A stretch of DNA of 64,000 bases from NCBI RefSeq assembly GCF_047675955.1, contig NC_132913.1:74147236-74211235 (forward strand). Reading direction: 5' to 3'. The notes beneath the pieces are model-generated. The model was given only the letters and a program-made list of their open reading frames with translations. It did no database searches and was not told the DNA's origin. Positions 1 to 13,300 of this stretch are shown here, piece after piece (the stretch's first letter is position 1; the number at the start of each line of letters is the position of its first letter). The DNA comes from Chlorocebus sabaeus. Taxonomy: Eukaryota > Chordata > Mammalia > Primates > Cercopithecidae. The translations under genes were made by a program, and so were the position numbers.

Positions 1-477
1 AGGATAAGGATACTTTCCGTCCCTTGGAATACAGGTTCAGTCCTATGATAGATAGCAAATTTGTTTCCTGAACATTTGTATCTTATTATTCCTGTAGTTA
101 CTTATTTACTTCTTTAATACTTTTCTGAGAGCCCAAGGAAAAATTTCAAAATATATGTGTATACTCACACAGTCTCTTGAGTTAAAAGTGTCAGAAGCAT
201 GGAACCTCAATGTAATATACTCAATGAAAATTATTTCAGAAAAGAAATAGTTCTTATTATATGAGATACCTTTCCAAGAAAAAAAAGAGGTCATGTCTTC
301 AATGGAATAATATTCATATAAATGAACTACTATGTAAACTTTTTGGAAATTTATAATAGGTCTCCATCTACAACTCCTGGTTAATCAGGTACTGTCAGTT
401 TTATGTTATCCTATAAAATGATGAAGACATTTGGATAGCTAGAGAATAAATGTAGATATGATGAATTTCAGATTTTA
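1..477. other. AT-rich non-coding DNA
   Basis: No gene, RNA or recognisable repeat. Short open frames lack coding features. Confidence 0.6.
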
Positions 478-564
478 TATACACACATATATACACATAT
501 TCATATATACACCTATGTATATATACACACATACACACACACACACACATACACACACACATAT
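478..564. repeat. TA/CA microsatellite
   Basis: Imperfect (CA)n and (TA)n run. The purest CA part is about 526-560. It directly precedes an Alu fragment. The open frame through it (Ile/His/Thr runs) is an artefact of the repeat. Confidence 0.9.
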
Positions 565-697
565 TTTAATCTGTAGAGATGTGATCTTGCTGCGTTTCCT
601 AGGATGGTCTCAAACTCCTGGCCTCAAAGGATCTACTTGCTTCAGCTTCCCAAAGTGTTGGGATTACAGGCATGAGTTACCATACCTGACCCAGATT
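565..697 (-). mobile_element. Alu left-monomer fragment
   Basis: Reverse-orientation Alu text, including the GGTCTCAAACTCCTGG and AAAGTGTTGGGATTACAGGC blocks. Only about 130 bp, matching one monomer. Strong divergence suggests an old copy (FLAM or AluJ-like). Confidence 0.8.
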
Positions 698-1266
698 TAA
701 TTTTAAATTAAAGCATGTTAAACATCAGATAAAAGACCACTTATCCAGAAGAAATTTGGGTGAATTTTTACACTGTTTATAACAAAGTAATATAATTTAA
801 ATTTTCCTATTGTCAAAATAATCAATTGAAGGTAAAAAATATTACAGTTGAGAATTATCACTGTCATATTCACCTTATATATTTTGCTCACAATTCCTTA
901 GCACTCTACAGTCTACAGTAAAATCAGGAAGTATAATTTTTTAAATTATGATTTTGAAAGTAGTTTTCTTGCAAAAAGAATTATAAATCAGTGTTGGTAT
1001 CATATTTTCAAAATTGATGCCACATTTACAATGGTTTTATATTTTATTTGAAAGTAACTACATAATTACTTTGACCCAGATTATTTCAATAAATTTTGAA
1101 TACTATTTTAGTTTACATTTTTAAAAAAATACATGCTTTATGAAATTTCGTATTTGAGAACCATGACCATTAGATTCTTATTCTATTTCTTCTGTAATGG
1201 ACCTTTAAAATTTTAGCATCTTCTAAATCATTAGTTTTGTTATCCACATAATGAGAAAAAACTCAT
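698..1266. other. AT-rich non-coding DNA
   Basis: Nothing recognised between the Alu fragment and the L1 target site. Confidence 0.6.
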
Positions 1267-2594
1267 AAGAATCAAGCTGTGAAGATGGCCGAATAGGAAC
1301 AGCTCCAGTCTGCAGCTCCCAGCAAGATCAACACAGGAGGCAGGTGATTTCTGCATTTCCAACTGAGGTACCCGGTTCATCTCATTGGGACTGGTTAGAC
1401 AGTGGGTGCAAACCCCAGAGGGTGAGCTGAAGCAGGGTGGGGCATCGCCTCACCTGGGAAGCACAAGGGGTCGGGAAACTCCCTCCCCTGGGCAAGGGAA
1501 GCAATGAGGGACTGTGCTGTGAGGAATGGTGCATCCAAGCCCAGATACTATGCTTTCCCCAAGGTCTTTACAATCCACAGACCAGGAGATTCCCTAGGGT
1601 GCCTACACCACCAGGGCCCTGGGTTTCAAGCACAAAACTGGGCAGTCATTTGGGCAAACACTGAGCTAGCCGCAGGAGTTATTTTTCATATCCCAGTGGT
1701 GCCTGGAATGCCAGACAGAACCATTCACTCCCCTGGAAAGGGGGCTACCAAGCCAGGGAGCCAAGTGGTCTAGCTCAGCAGATCCCACACCCACAGAGCC
1801 CAGCAAGCTAATATCCACTGGCTTGAAATTCTTGCTACCAGCACAGCAGTCTGAAGTTGACCTGGGATGCTGGAGCTTGGTTGGGGGAGGGGCGTCTGCC
1901 ATTACTGAGGCTTGAGTAAGCGGTTTTACCCTCACAGTGAAAACAAAGTCATTCAACTGGGCAGAGCCCTCCACAACTCAGCAAAGTCACTGTAGCCAGA
2001 TTGCCTCTCTAGATTCCTCCTCTCTGGGCAGGGAATCTCTGAAAAGAAAAGGCACCAGCACCCATCAGGGGCTTATAGATAAAACTCCCATTTCCCTGGG
2101 ACAGAGCACCTGCGAGAAGGGGCAGATGTGGACGTAGCTTCAGCAGACTTAAACGTCCTTGCCTGCCGGCTCTGTGCAGTGGATCTCCCAGCACAGCATT
2201 TGAGCTCCACTAAGGGACAGTCTGCTTCCTCAAGAGGGTCCCTGACACCTGTGTCTCCTGTCTGGGAGACACCTCCCAGCAGGGGCTGACAGACACCTCA
2301 TATAGGAGAGCTCTGGGTGGCATCTGGTGGGTGCCCCTCTGGGATGAAATGTCCAGAGGAAAGGAGAGGCAGCAATATTTGCTATTCTGTCCCCTGGTGA
2401 TACCCAGGCAAACAGGGTCTGGAGTGGACCCACAGCAAACTCCAGCAGACCTGTAGCAGAGGGACCTGACTATTAGAAGGAGAACTCAAACAAACAGAAA
2501 GCCATAGCATGAACATCAACAAAAAGGACATCCACACAGAACCCCATCTGAAGGTCACCAACATCAAAGACTAAAGGTAGACAAATCCACTAAT

Positions 2595-3580
2595 ATGGGG
2601 AGAAACCAGCGCAAAAAGGCTGAAAATTCCAAAAACCAGAATGCCTCTTCTCCTCCAAAGGATCACAACTCCTCACCAGCAAGGGAACAAAACTGGACAG
2701 AGAATGAGTTAGACGAATTCACAGAAGTAGGCTTCAGATGGGTAATAACAAACTCCTCTGAGTAAGGAGCATGTTCTAACCCAATGGAAGAAAGCTAAGA
2801 ACCTTGATAAAAGGTTAGACGAATTGCTAACTAGAATAACAAGTTTAGAGAAAAACAAATGACCTGATGGAGCTGAAAAACTTCGTGAAGCATGAGAACT
2901 TCGTGAAGCATACACAAGTATCAATAGCTGAATTGATCAAGCGGAAGAAAGGATATCAGAGATTAAAGATCAACTTAAAGAAATAAGGTATGAAGACAAG
3001 ATTAGAGAAAAAAGAATGAAAAGGAATGAACAAAGACTCCAAGAAATATGGGACCATGTGGAAAGACCAAATCTACATTTGAATGGTGTACCTGAAAGTG
3101 ATGGGGAGAATGGAACCAAGTTGGAAAACATTCTGCAGGATATTATCCAGGAGAACTTCCCCAACCTAGTAAGACAGGGAACATTCAAATTCAGGAAATA
3201 CAGAAAACACCACAAAGATACTCCTCGAGAAGAGCAACCCCAAGACACATCATTGTCAGATTCTCCAAGGTTGAAATGAAGGAAAAAATGTTAAGGGCAG
3301 CCAAAGAGAAAGGTCAGGTTACACACAAAGGGAAGCCCATCAGACTAACAGCAGAACCTTCTGTAGAAACCCTGTAAGTCAGAAGAGAGTGGGGGCCAAT
3401 ATTCAACATTCTTAAAGAATTGTCAACCCAGAGTTTCATATCCAGCCAAACTAAGCTTCATAAATTAAGGAGAAATAAAATCCTTTAGAGACAAGAAAAT
3501 GCTGAGAGATTTTGTCACCATCAGGCCTGCCCTACAAGAGCTCCTGAAGGAAGCACTAAACATGGAAAGGAACTGGTAAC
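2595..3580 (+). pseudogene. L1 ORF1 remnant
   Basis: An ORF1-like start (ATG at 2595, reading MGRNQRKKAENS) meets an in-frame TAA at 2763-2765. L1 ORF1-like coding resumes at about 3016-3279 and continues in other frames to about 3580. An intact ORF1 encodes an RNA-binding trimeric chaperone of about 338 residues; this copy cannot make it. Confidence 0.85.
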
Positions 3581-3671
3581 AGCCACTGCAGGAACATAGC
3601 AAATTGTGAAGATCATTGACACTATGAAGAAACTGTATCAGCTAATGGACAAAATAACCAGCCAGCATCAT

Positions 3672-6600
3672 AATGTCAGGATGAAATTCACACACAACAA
3701 TATTAACCTTAAATGTAAATGGGCTAAATTCCCCAATTAAAAGACACAGATGGGCAAATTGGATAAATAGTCAAGACCCATTGGTGTGTTGTATTAAAAA
3801 GACCCATCTCCCATTCAAAGACACACCTAGGCTCAAAATAAAGGGATGCAGGAATATTTACCAAGCAAATGGAGAAAAAAAAAAAAAAAAAAAAAAAAAG
3901 CAGGGGTTGCAATCCTAGTCTCTGCTAAAACAGAATTTAAACCAATAAAGATGAAAAAAAGACAAAGAATGACATTACCGAATGGTAAAGGGATCAATGC
4001 AACAAGAGGAGCTAACTATCCTAAATATATATGCACCCAATACAGGAGCACTGAAATTCATAATGCAAGTTATTAGAGACCTATAAAGAGACTTAGACTC
4101 CCACACAATAATAGTGGGAGACTTTAACATCCAACTGTCAATATTAGATCAATGAGACAGAAAATTAACAAGGATATTCAAGAATTGAACTCAGCTCTGG
4201 ACTGAGCAGTCCTGACAGACATCTACAGAACTCTCCACCCCAAATCAACAGAATATACATTCTACTAAGAATCACATCTCATTCATTCTAAAATTGACCA
4301 CATCATTGGAAGTAAAACACTCCTGAGCAAATGCAAAAGAATGGAAATCATAACAGTCTCTCAGACCACAGTGCAATCAAATTAGAACTCAGAATTAAGA
4401 AACTCACCCAAAACCACACAACTACATGAAAACTGAATAATCTGTATCTGCTCCATTATTTACTGGGTAAATAACGAAAATAAGGCAGAAATAAATAAGT
4501 TCTTTGAAACCAATGAGAACAAAGACACAACATACTAGAATCTCTGGGGCACAGCTAAAGCAGTGTTTAGAAGGAAATTTATGTCGCTAAATGCCCACAA
4601 GTGAAAGCAGAAAAGATCTAAAATTGGCACCCTAACATCACAATGAAAAGAACTAGAGAAGCAAGAGCAAACAAATTCAAACGCTAGCAGAAGACAAGAA
4701 ATAACTAAGATCAGAGCTGAACTGAAGGAGACAGAGACAGGAAAAACACTTATAAAAATCAGTGAATCCAGGAACTGTTTTTTTTTTTGAAAAGGTCAAC
4801 AAAAATACATAGGCTACTAGCCAGACTAATAAAGGAGAAAAGAGAAAAGAATCAAATAGATGCAATCAAAAATGATAAAGGGGATATTACCACTGACCCC
4901 ATAGAAATAAAAATTACTATCAGAGAATACTATAAACACCTCTATGCAAATAAACTAGAAAATCTAGAAGAAATGGATAAATTCTGGGACACATACACCC
5001 TCCCAAGTCTAAACCAGGAAGAATTTGAATCCCTGAAAATACCAATAACAAGTTCTGAAATTGAGGCAGTAATAGCCTACCAACCAAAAAAAAGTCCAGG
5101 ATCAGGCACATTCACAGCTGAATTCTACCAGAGGTACAAAGAGGAGCTGGTACCATTCCTTCTGAAATTATTCCAAACAATAGAAAAAGAGGGAATCCCC
5201 CCTAAATCATTCTATGAGGCCAGCATCATCCAGATAACAAAACCTGGCAGAGGCACAACAAAAAAAGAAAATTTCAGGTCAATATCCCTGATGAACATTG
5301 ATGCAAAAATACTCAATAAAATATGGGCAAATTGAATCCAGCAGCACATCAGAAAGCTTATCTACCACAATCAAGATGGCTTCAAACCTGGGATGCAAGG
5401 CTGGTGCAACATACGCAACTCAGTAAACGTAATCCATCTCATAAACAGAACCAATGACAAAAACCATATGCTTATCCCAATAGATGCAGAAAAGGCCTCC
5501 AACAAAATTAAACAGCCTTTCATGCTAAAAACTCTCAATAAACTAGGTACTGATGGAATGTATCTCAAAATAATAAGAGCTATTTATGACAAACCCACAG
5601 GCAATATCATACTGAATGGGCAAAAACTGGAAGCATTCCCTTTGAAAACACACACAAGACAAGGATGCCCTCTCTCACCACTCCTATTAAGCTTAGTATT
5701 GGAAGTTCTGGCCAGGGCAATCAGGCAAGAGAAAGAAATAAAAGCTATTCAAATAGGAAGAGAGGAAGTCAAATTGTCTCTGTTTGCAGATGATATGATT
5801 GTTTATTTAGAAAACCCCATCATCTCAGCCCAAAATCTCCTTAAGCTGATAAGCAACTTCAGCAAAGTCTCAGGATACAAAATCAATGTGCAAAAATCAC
5901 AAGCATTCCTATACACCAATAACAGATAAACAGAGCTCCATATCGTGAGTGAACTCCCATTCACAATTGCTACAGGGAATAAAATACCTAGGAAGACAAC
6001 TTACAAGAGATGTGAAGGACCTCTTCAAGGAGAACTACAAACCACTGCTCAAGGAAGTAAGAGAGGACAGAAATAAATGGAAAAACATTCCATGCTCATG
6101 GACAGGAAGAATCAGTACATGAAAATGGCCATGCTGCCCAAAGTAATTTACAGATTCAATGCTATCCCCATCAAGCTACCATTGACTTTCTTCACAGAAT
6201 TGGAAAAAACTATTTTAAATTTCATATGGAAACAAAAAAGAGCTCACATAGCCAAGACAATCCTAAGCAAAAAGAATAAATCTAGGGGGCATCACACTGA
6301 CTTCAATCTATACTACAAGGCTACAGTAACCAAAACAGCATGGTATGGTACCAAAACAGATATATAGACAAATGTAACAGAACAGAGGCCTCAGAAACAA
6401 CACCACACATCTACAACCATCTGATCTTTGACAAACCTGACAAAAACAAGCAATAGGGAAAGGATTCCCTACTTAATAAATGGTGTTGGGAAAACTGACT
6501 AGCCATATGCAGAAAACTGAAACTGGACCCTTCCTTACATCTTATACAAAAATTAACTCGATATGGATTAAAGACTTAAACATAAGACATAAAACCGTAA

Positions 6601-7800
6601 CAACCTTAGAAGAAATCCTAGGCAATACCATTCAGGACATAGGCATCGGCAAAGACTTCATGACTAAAACACCAAAACCAGTGGCGACAAAAGCCAAAAC
6701 TGACAAATGGGATCTAACTAAAGAACTTCTTTGCAGCAAAAGATACTATCATCAGAGTGAACAGAATGGGAGAAAATTTTTGCAATCTGTCCATGTGACA
6801 AGGGGCTAATATGCAGAATCTACAAAGAACTTAAATTGACAAGAGGAAAACAACTCCATCAAAAACTGGGCAAAGGATATGACCAGGCACTTCTCAAAAG
6901 AATACATTTATGGGCCAGGCATGGTGGCTAACACCTGCAATCCCAGCACTTTGGGAGGCTGAGGCAGGTGGATCATGAGGTCAGGAGTTCGAGACCAGCA
7001 TGGCCAATATGATGAAATCCCATCTCTACTAAAAATACCAAAATTAGCTGGGTGTGGTGGTGCATGCCTGTAGTCCCAGCTGCTCGGGAGGCTGAGGCAG
7101 GAGAATTACTTGAACTCAGGAGGCAGAGGCTGCAGTGAGCGGAGATCGCACCACTGCACTCCAGCCTGGGTTACAAAGCAAGACTTGGTCTCCAGAAAAA
7201 AAAAAAAAAAAGGTCATCATCACTGGTCATTAGAAAAATGCAAATCAAAACCACAATGAGATACCATCTCACACCAGTTAGAATGGTGATCATTAAAAAG
7301 TCAGGAAACAACAGATGCTGGAGAGGATGTGGAGAAATAGGAATGCTTTTACACTGTTGGTGGGACTGTAAACTAGTTCAACCATTGTGGAAGACAGTAT
7401 GGTGATTCCTTAGGGATCTAGAATTAGAAATACCATTTGACCCAGCAATCCCATTACTGGGTATATAGCCAAGGGATTATAAACCATTCTACTATAAAGA
7501 CACATGCATATGTATATTTATTGTGGCAGTATTCACAATAGCAAAGACTTGAAACCAACTGAAATGTCCATTAATGATAGACTGGATAAAGAAAATATGG
7601 CACATATACACCATGGAATGCTATGCAGCCATAAGAAAGGATGAGTTCATGCCCTTGGCAGGGACATGGATGAAGCTGGGAACCATCATTCTCAGCAAAC
7701 TAACACAGGAACAGAAAGAACTGCATGTTCTCACTCATAAGTGGGAGTTGAACAATGAGAACACATGCACACAGGGAGGGGAACATCACACGCTGGGGCC
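3672..7800 (+). pseudogene. L1 ORF2 remnant (endonuclease and reverse transcriptase)
   Basis: Endonuclease-like text starts near 3672 but meets a TGA within four codons. Open pieces survive at 4787-5335 and 5393-5929; the second holds the reverse-transcriptase motif FADD (5783-5794). Further pieces lie at 6077-6367 and 6480-6809, and C-terminal text at 7574-7813. Stops, frameshifts, an A-run at about 3876-3899 and the Alu insertion destroy the frame. Confidence 0.88.
6912..7212 (+). mobile_element. Alu inserted in L1 ORF2
   Basis: Starts GGGCCAGGCATGGTGGCTAA, has both monomers and ends in an A tail (about 7195-7212). The L1 text resumes afterwards with roughly 40 bp of the expected ORF2 sequence missing, and I see no clean target-site duplication. 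AluS-like. Confidence 0.92.
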
Positions 7801-8163
7801 TGTCAGGGGGTGAGGGGCTAGGGGAGGGATAGCATTAGGAGAAATACCTAATGTAGATGATGAGTTGATGGGTGCAGCAAACCACCATGCATGCGTATAC
7901 CTATGTAACAAACCTGTATGCTCTGCACATGTACCCCAGAACTTAAAGTATAATAATAATAGTAATAATAAAGAATCCAGTCATTATTTTAAAGAATTAG
8001 TGTCACGGGTATGTAAAATTTCAGGGACATTATATTTCAGTGGCTTTTTGATGTGTAAAAGGAACCTATTATTCCTCGCTTGCACATGTTTCTCCTAAAG
8101 TTATAACTCATTGTAAGGAAGGAATTTTTGTCATTGTTTATCTTGATTATCTTGGTCATATAT

Positions 8164-8456
8164 ATTTTAGAGACAGGATCTTGCTCTGTTACCCAAGCTG
8201 GAGTCCAGTGGTGTGATCATAGTTCACTGAAGCCTTGAATTCCTGGGCTCAAGGATCCTTTCACCTCAGCCACCCCAGTCCCTAGGACTACAGGCATGTG
8301 CCACCGTGCCCAGATATATTAGTATTTGTTTGTAGAGACAGGGTCTTGCTATGTTGCCCAGGCTGGTCTTAAACTCCTGGCGGTAAGCGATCCCCCCATC
8401 CCAGCCTCCCAAAATGTTGGGATTACAGGCATGAGCCACAGTATCAGGCCCAGATA
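8164..8456 (-). mobile_element. Alu, old (AluJ-like)
   Basis: Reverse Alu text from AGAGACAGGATCTTGCTCTG to GGGATTACAGGCATGAGCCA, well diverged, with no sharp poly-T tail. Confidence 0.88.
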
Positions 8457-10142
8457 TTAAATTATCATTGAAACATAACTCTAGTCTATTATTGACAGTT
8501 TTCAAATAAAAGGAGCTATTCAAAACATTTAAATTTTCTTTGTCCTTTTGCTCCTTTATACTATAAGAATGCACTACCATGAAGCTACTATTGGAGCATC
8601 CAAGGCTCAAGTTGATCTTTAGTGTTATATCTTACTATGCTTTCTCAGTATTTTAAGGGTTTGAACCATACATCTTGGAAACGTGTTTTAATTATAAAAT
8701 AGATGACCACAAAACAGAAAAGTGTATTTACAAACTGAAATTAAACTTCAAAACATTGAGCCTTTTTAGTGATGTAAACCCGTGTCATGCCAAATTGTCT
8801 TTTATATGAATCAATGTTTCCTATTTTTAGCTTGAAATATGCTCTCTCCATTCAAGAAAGACACCAATAATGACATTTTAATTTTAGAGAAATTGGTCAA
8901 CTTCTTCAAAGAACACATAAAAGTAGAACTTGTGTCACAGTAGTCACTTTAAAAAAAAAAAAAAGGAATTCCATCAGCTTTAAATCCTCTGATTGCTTTT
9001 GAAAATGTTCCTGCAAATACGTACCTCCAAATATTTCATTTAATGGTTTCTTTGAATAAAATTTATCATATGTGTATGCAACAGACATTATGTTGTAATT
9101 AATTGCATTAGTCATGGAGTATTTGCTAAGTATATTATTGATTATAAGTTGACTATACCTTATACTAAGGACAGTGTTTTGCCTTTATGAACTTCAGAAA
9201 ACATTCTCTAGCAAAATTATCAAAAAAGATTAGTTTAAAATGAGGTAGTACAATATTCCATCAATTAAAAAGCTGAAATTCGGACTAGGAGCAATGAAGT
9301 ATGAATTTTTCTGTAGTTTTGACTCCTCACTTTTTGTGTGACCATAGATGAGACAGTAAAACACTTTAAACCTCATTGTCATCATAAAGATAACAGAATT
9401 ATTTCCTAAATTACTTTCAGCTGTTAAACCCCGTGATTCTGAAGAAGGGCTAAGAGAAATTCAGGGAACACCAGAAACGTATCTTAGTACCTCTCCTCTC
9501 AGGAATGTTACCATATCAATCATCACACACATCAGCTGTGTCTTTATGAGATTTAAAAAAGTCTCTAAAAGAGACATTCCCACTTCCAGCTATTGTTTTC
9601 TCTCTCCTGTCATTCATAATCCCCCTTCTAGGTACATGTATACACCCTGCCTCACCTGCCATTCTCTCTTCAACCCAATCCAGTCTGGCCTTTGCCACTT
9701 AAACTCTCCTTGTTACAATCACTAATGCCTTCCTATTACTAAAGTGAAGCTGCATTCTTCACTCCCAAATTAGAACATTTCTCTTTCTCCTTTGCTAGCG
9801 TCTTCTCCTAAGTTTTAAATGTTGGAGTCTTCAGAGCTCTGTCTAATGTCCTGTATTTACTCAGTATGCACTCCTTGGTAGGTATCAGCAATTAACATAG
9901 CTTTCGTCTACATGCTTGTGACCCATAAATTTATATTTGCACCTAAATCTCTCTTCTGGAGTCCCAACTTATAATTGCTTACCTCAAGGATGCAGGCTGA
10001 TACAGGCTCCATTATTTTGTTGATGTGCCATCTGCGATATGTGGCTCCCCAGTTACGGTGGCTGGGAAAGAGTGGCTGGATTATGCAGCAGCTTCTCACC
10101 ATCTCTGACTGGAAGTAACGCTCTTCACTTTCTCCCACATTT
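8457..10142. other. Non-coding DNA, no element recognised
   Basis: AT-rich with an A run at about 8950-8964. Open frames on both strands are short and unsupported. The last 200 bases may belong to the LTR-like unit that follows. Confidence 0.5.
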
Positions 10143-10395
10143 CATTGGTCAGAGTGAGTCCCAGGGCTCTGCGTAACTCCAACAGTGCTGGGAAGTATAG
10201 TTTCCCAGACACCCAGAAAGGAACCAGATAGTATTGGTGAGCACAAGTAGTATCTACCACAAAAATAATTGCATATGACTTCTTTCTCTCCCTTTTCCTG
10301 TAACCATCACTTCCTAAATGTTTCTTTAGTATGTCTAATTTTCTCTGTCTCTACCTGTGGCAGATGAGAGATGCACTGCCCAGATCTTCAGAAAG
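10143..10395 (+). repeat. Direct repeat copy 1, possible 5' LTR part
   Basis: Related along about 240 bp to 14306-14540. Shared blocks include CATTGGTCAGA at the left edge, ATTGGTGAGCACAAGTA (10233-10249 and 14395-14411) and CTAAATGTTTCTTTA (10314-10328 and 14472-14486). Copies flanking a retroviral pol remnant suggest LTRs, but the termini are not resolved. Confidence 0.65.
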
Positions 10396-13300
10396 CCTTC
10401 AAGAAAGGGCTTTTTGCCTCAGCTGCTGAGAATGCTTTCAGCAGACAGCCTGCAGCTGTCTGCTTTTTGAGGGTCTGCCTTAGCTGCATGGCCTCAGCTT
10501 GGGCACTAGCTAGCTGAAGTGCACACCCTTCTTGAGATGGCCTACACCCCACGATGTATTTGTGGCAGAGTATGACTGCTGCTTTCCAACTCTCCCCGCT
10601 CTGTCAAATCTTGTTTTCTTTCTTCAGGGAACGGATTAGGGTGAGGAGAAAAGAAAAAAAAATCCACATTTTAAATACTGATAAGATCAGGCCCCTTCTT
10701 TGCACATGTGTTAATGTTTAACACAGAGCCTGCATAACAAATTCTATTTAAGCATCTGTTTTTGGAAGAAACAACCTATGCAAGTTGATAACAAGAAGGG
10801 TCTGAGAAAGCGGCTGATAAGATAGGGTTTAGGAGCCAGACCACTTTCAGCACACTGCGATGGGGACCCTGTCTCTGGTAAGTGGAATATAGACATCTCT
10901 GGCATAAGGTGGATGGATGCTCTGTTATTAAAACTCTCTAGTTTAGTGAGTCATGAAGGTATGCTATTGGGGGTGGGGAGGGTACACACTAGCTGGTGTG
11001 AAGTATCAGATCTTCAAGAAGCAATGGGGAAATAGTTACCAAAATGATAACAAGAACAGATGGCTATTGCTAAGCTCATTAAAACCTAAGAAAAAAATAA
11101 TGAAAAACGATGAGCAATTGAACAGCAAGCATGAAATCCAATGCACCTTTATGATAGATTACAAAAAACTCTTATGCTGCAAGAAGGCAGAGAAGCTGAG
11201 GACCAGGAGTGAATGGTGTAGTAGAGCTCCAGATAAGGTTAAATGCCCCACTGAGGCAGGTCAGTTATGACAATATCAAGGCATGGCCTGGAAAAATGGG
11301 GTTCTGACACTTGAGAAGAGAACATCTATTTGTGAATGTCCCTAGAAATTTTGAACCCCAGACTCTTCTGAACTCCAAAAATGCAGAAGTGGGCCATCCC
11401 TTCTTCATACGGGCTGCTCACCCACCTTACTTGAAGGTAATGAAGAGCCCTCGCCCTCACAAAACAACAGGTGCCTCCTGTTATGGCCACTAGGCATTAA
11501 CATTAGGGTTAACTCATAGCATAACCCAGCCAAAAAATGTGCTAGTTCTAATAGGGCTTAGTACCTTAAAGAAGCTGCAAGACCTAGCCATTGTGTATTG
11601 GCAGGTACTGGAGGAGAACCTGTGGGTTTGACTCCTGAGAGTACTTAATCAAGCAGAACCGAAAATAAAATTGGGCAGGGAAGAGTTTATTGATATGGGA
11701 GCATTCTTGTGAAACAGGATTTAATGGTTTGGTAAGGACTTCAGGTGATGGTACATACAAGATGGCTTCTGGAAGCACGAAAAAAGCAACAACCAATGCT
11801 ATGTGAAGTTGAAATATAGACAATATTTGCAGACAATAGATAAAAGGATTAGAAAACACATGGAAGTGGGCATGCTGGAGTAAATACACTTTATACAGCC
11901 AGGAGCCCTACCTGATGGTAATGTTCTATGGGAAGGCCTATAAAAGACACCAATTACCAAGGTCATAAACAATGTGCTGGTATGGGGCTCTGACATCAGT
12001 AAAAGTTCAGCGGTGGCTCTCTCCTATAACCTAGGGTTGATGGTAGGAGAGGCTCTTACTACTAAGTTCACTGATAGCAGTGGGTTGAACACCTAATAAA
12101 GGCCAGGTGGTACCACTTAACTGCAAATCTAAGTGAATGCAAGTATTGTAATAAGTGGCAGGGTCAGAGTAGCAGCCAGGAGGCCTGACCCACAGAGATG
12201 GAAATAGTTTATTAAGCAAATTGTCACTAGGGGCAAAACAGATGGGACTACAACAAACGTACTCTAGCTTGTGCTGTCAGAAGAAATCAAGGATGAATGA
12301 CCAGGAGACCAAAGGCAGCTGCACTGGTTAAGAGTCATAATCTAGTGCCAAGTTGCTGGACCTGAGGTAATTTTCAGACCCAGAACCCACTGACTGAGGA
12401 GGCTAAGACTCCAGCAGGAAGGAAATTGAAATACTATAGGAATATACTTAAAAATGCATTTCCCACTTCTTCCACAAAAGTCATTTACTTGGATAATTTT
12501 TTGAATAATTGGCCATCCAGATTTGCCCAGAGCTGTGGGGTATCTCGGAACATAAGACTCTTGTTTTAAAATTAGAAATCTCCCAAGCAAACTGAGTTGA
12601 GTTAGTCACCCTAGTGCCATGCATTAAAAGGGGGACAGCCAAACATTTAAGGTTTGTTGGACACAGTCAGAAATGACAGTCATACTCAAGACTTGAAGCA
12701 TCATTATGCCCCCTCTAGAGTGGGGCCATATAGAGACCAGATAGTAAATGGAATCCTGGGAAACATCTGGCTTTTTTGGGCCCACTGTTTCTTCAGATCT
12801 CTTAAGTGGTTATTTCCCTGGTCCCTGAAAGTATAATTGAGAATAACATACTAAATAATTGCTACAAGCCTCACATTGGGTTCTTGGCCTGCGGCATAAA
12901 GATAATCATAGAAGAGGGGGAAAGTATAAATCTTTAAAATTGTTACACAAATTCAGCAAATATAATAAATCAAAACCAATATCACATCCCTAAGTGGATG
13001 GTGAAAATTAGTGCCACTCTCTTAAGAATCTAGAAGATGCAGAGTTGTTGGTCCGTATTAAATCTCCATCAATTCACCCGTATAGCCCTTGCAAAAACTG
13101 GAAGGATTCTGGAAGGTGAAAGCAGACTACTGCAAACTCAATGAAAGTGTAATCCCAATTGCAGCAGCCATGCTGGATGTGATATTTTGCTACACTTGAG
13201 ATCATTATGTTCTCAGGTACATGATGTAAATCCATTAATATGGTGAATGTATTCTATTCTGCTAAGGTCAGAAAGGGCTCTTGTTCACACAGAATAGGTT

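Larger units (their letters stand above)
1277..7970 (+). mobile_element. Near full-length, inactive LINE-1 (L1PA type) with nested Alu
   Basis: Begins with L1 5' UTR text (AAGATGGCCGAATAGGAACA, 1283 onward) and ends with the L1 3' end (CCCCAGAACTTAAAGTATAA) and an A/T-rich tail. A probable target-site duplication, AAGAATC(A/C)AG, lies at 1267-1276 and 7971-7980, nine of ten bases matching. About 6.4 kb remain once the Alu is removed, the size of a complete element. ORF1 and ORF2 are broken by stops and frameshifts, so it cannot move itself. The decay fits an intermediate-age L1PA subfamily; the exact one cannot be called by eye. Confidence 0.93.

Noticed and set aside
458..700. 80-codon open frame
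   Set aside because: It runs through a CA repeat and a reverse Alu fragment; the Thr/His and Ile/Tyr runs are repeat artefacts.
5393..5929. 178-codon reverse-transcriptase frame as a live gene
   Set aside because: It is one open piece of a broken L1 ORF2 with frameshifts and stops on both sides.
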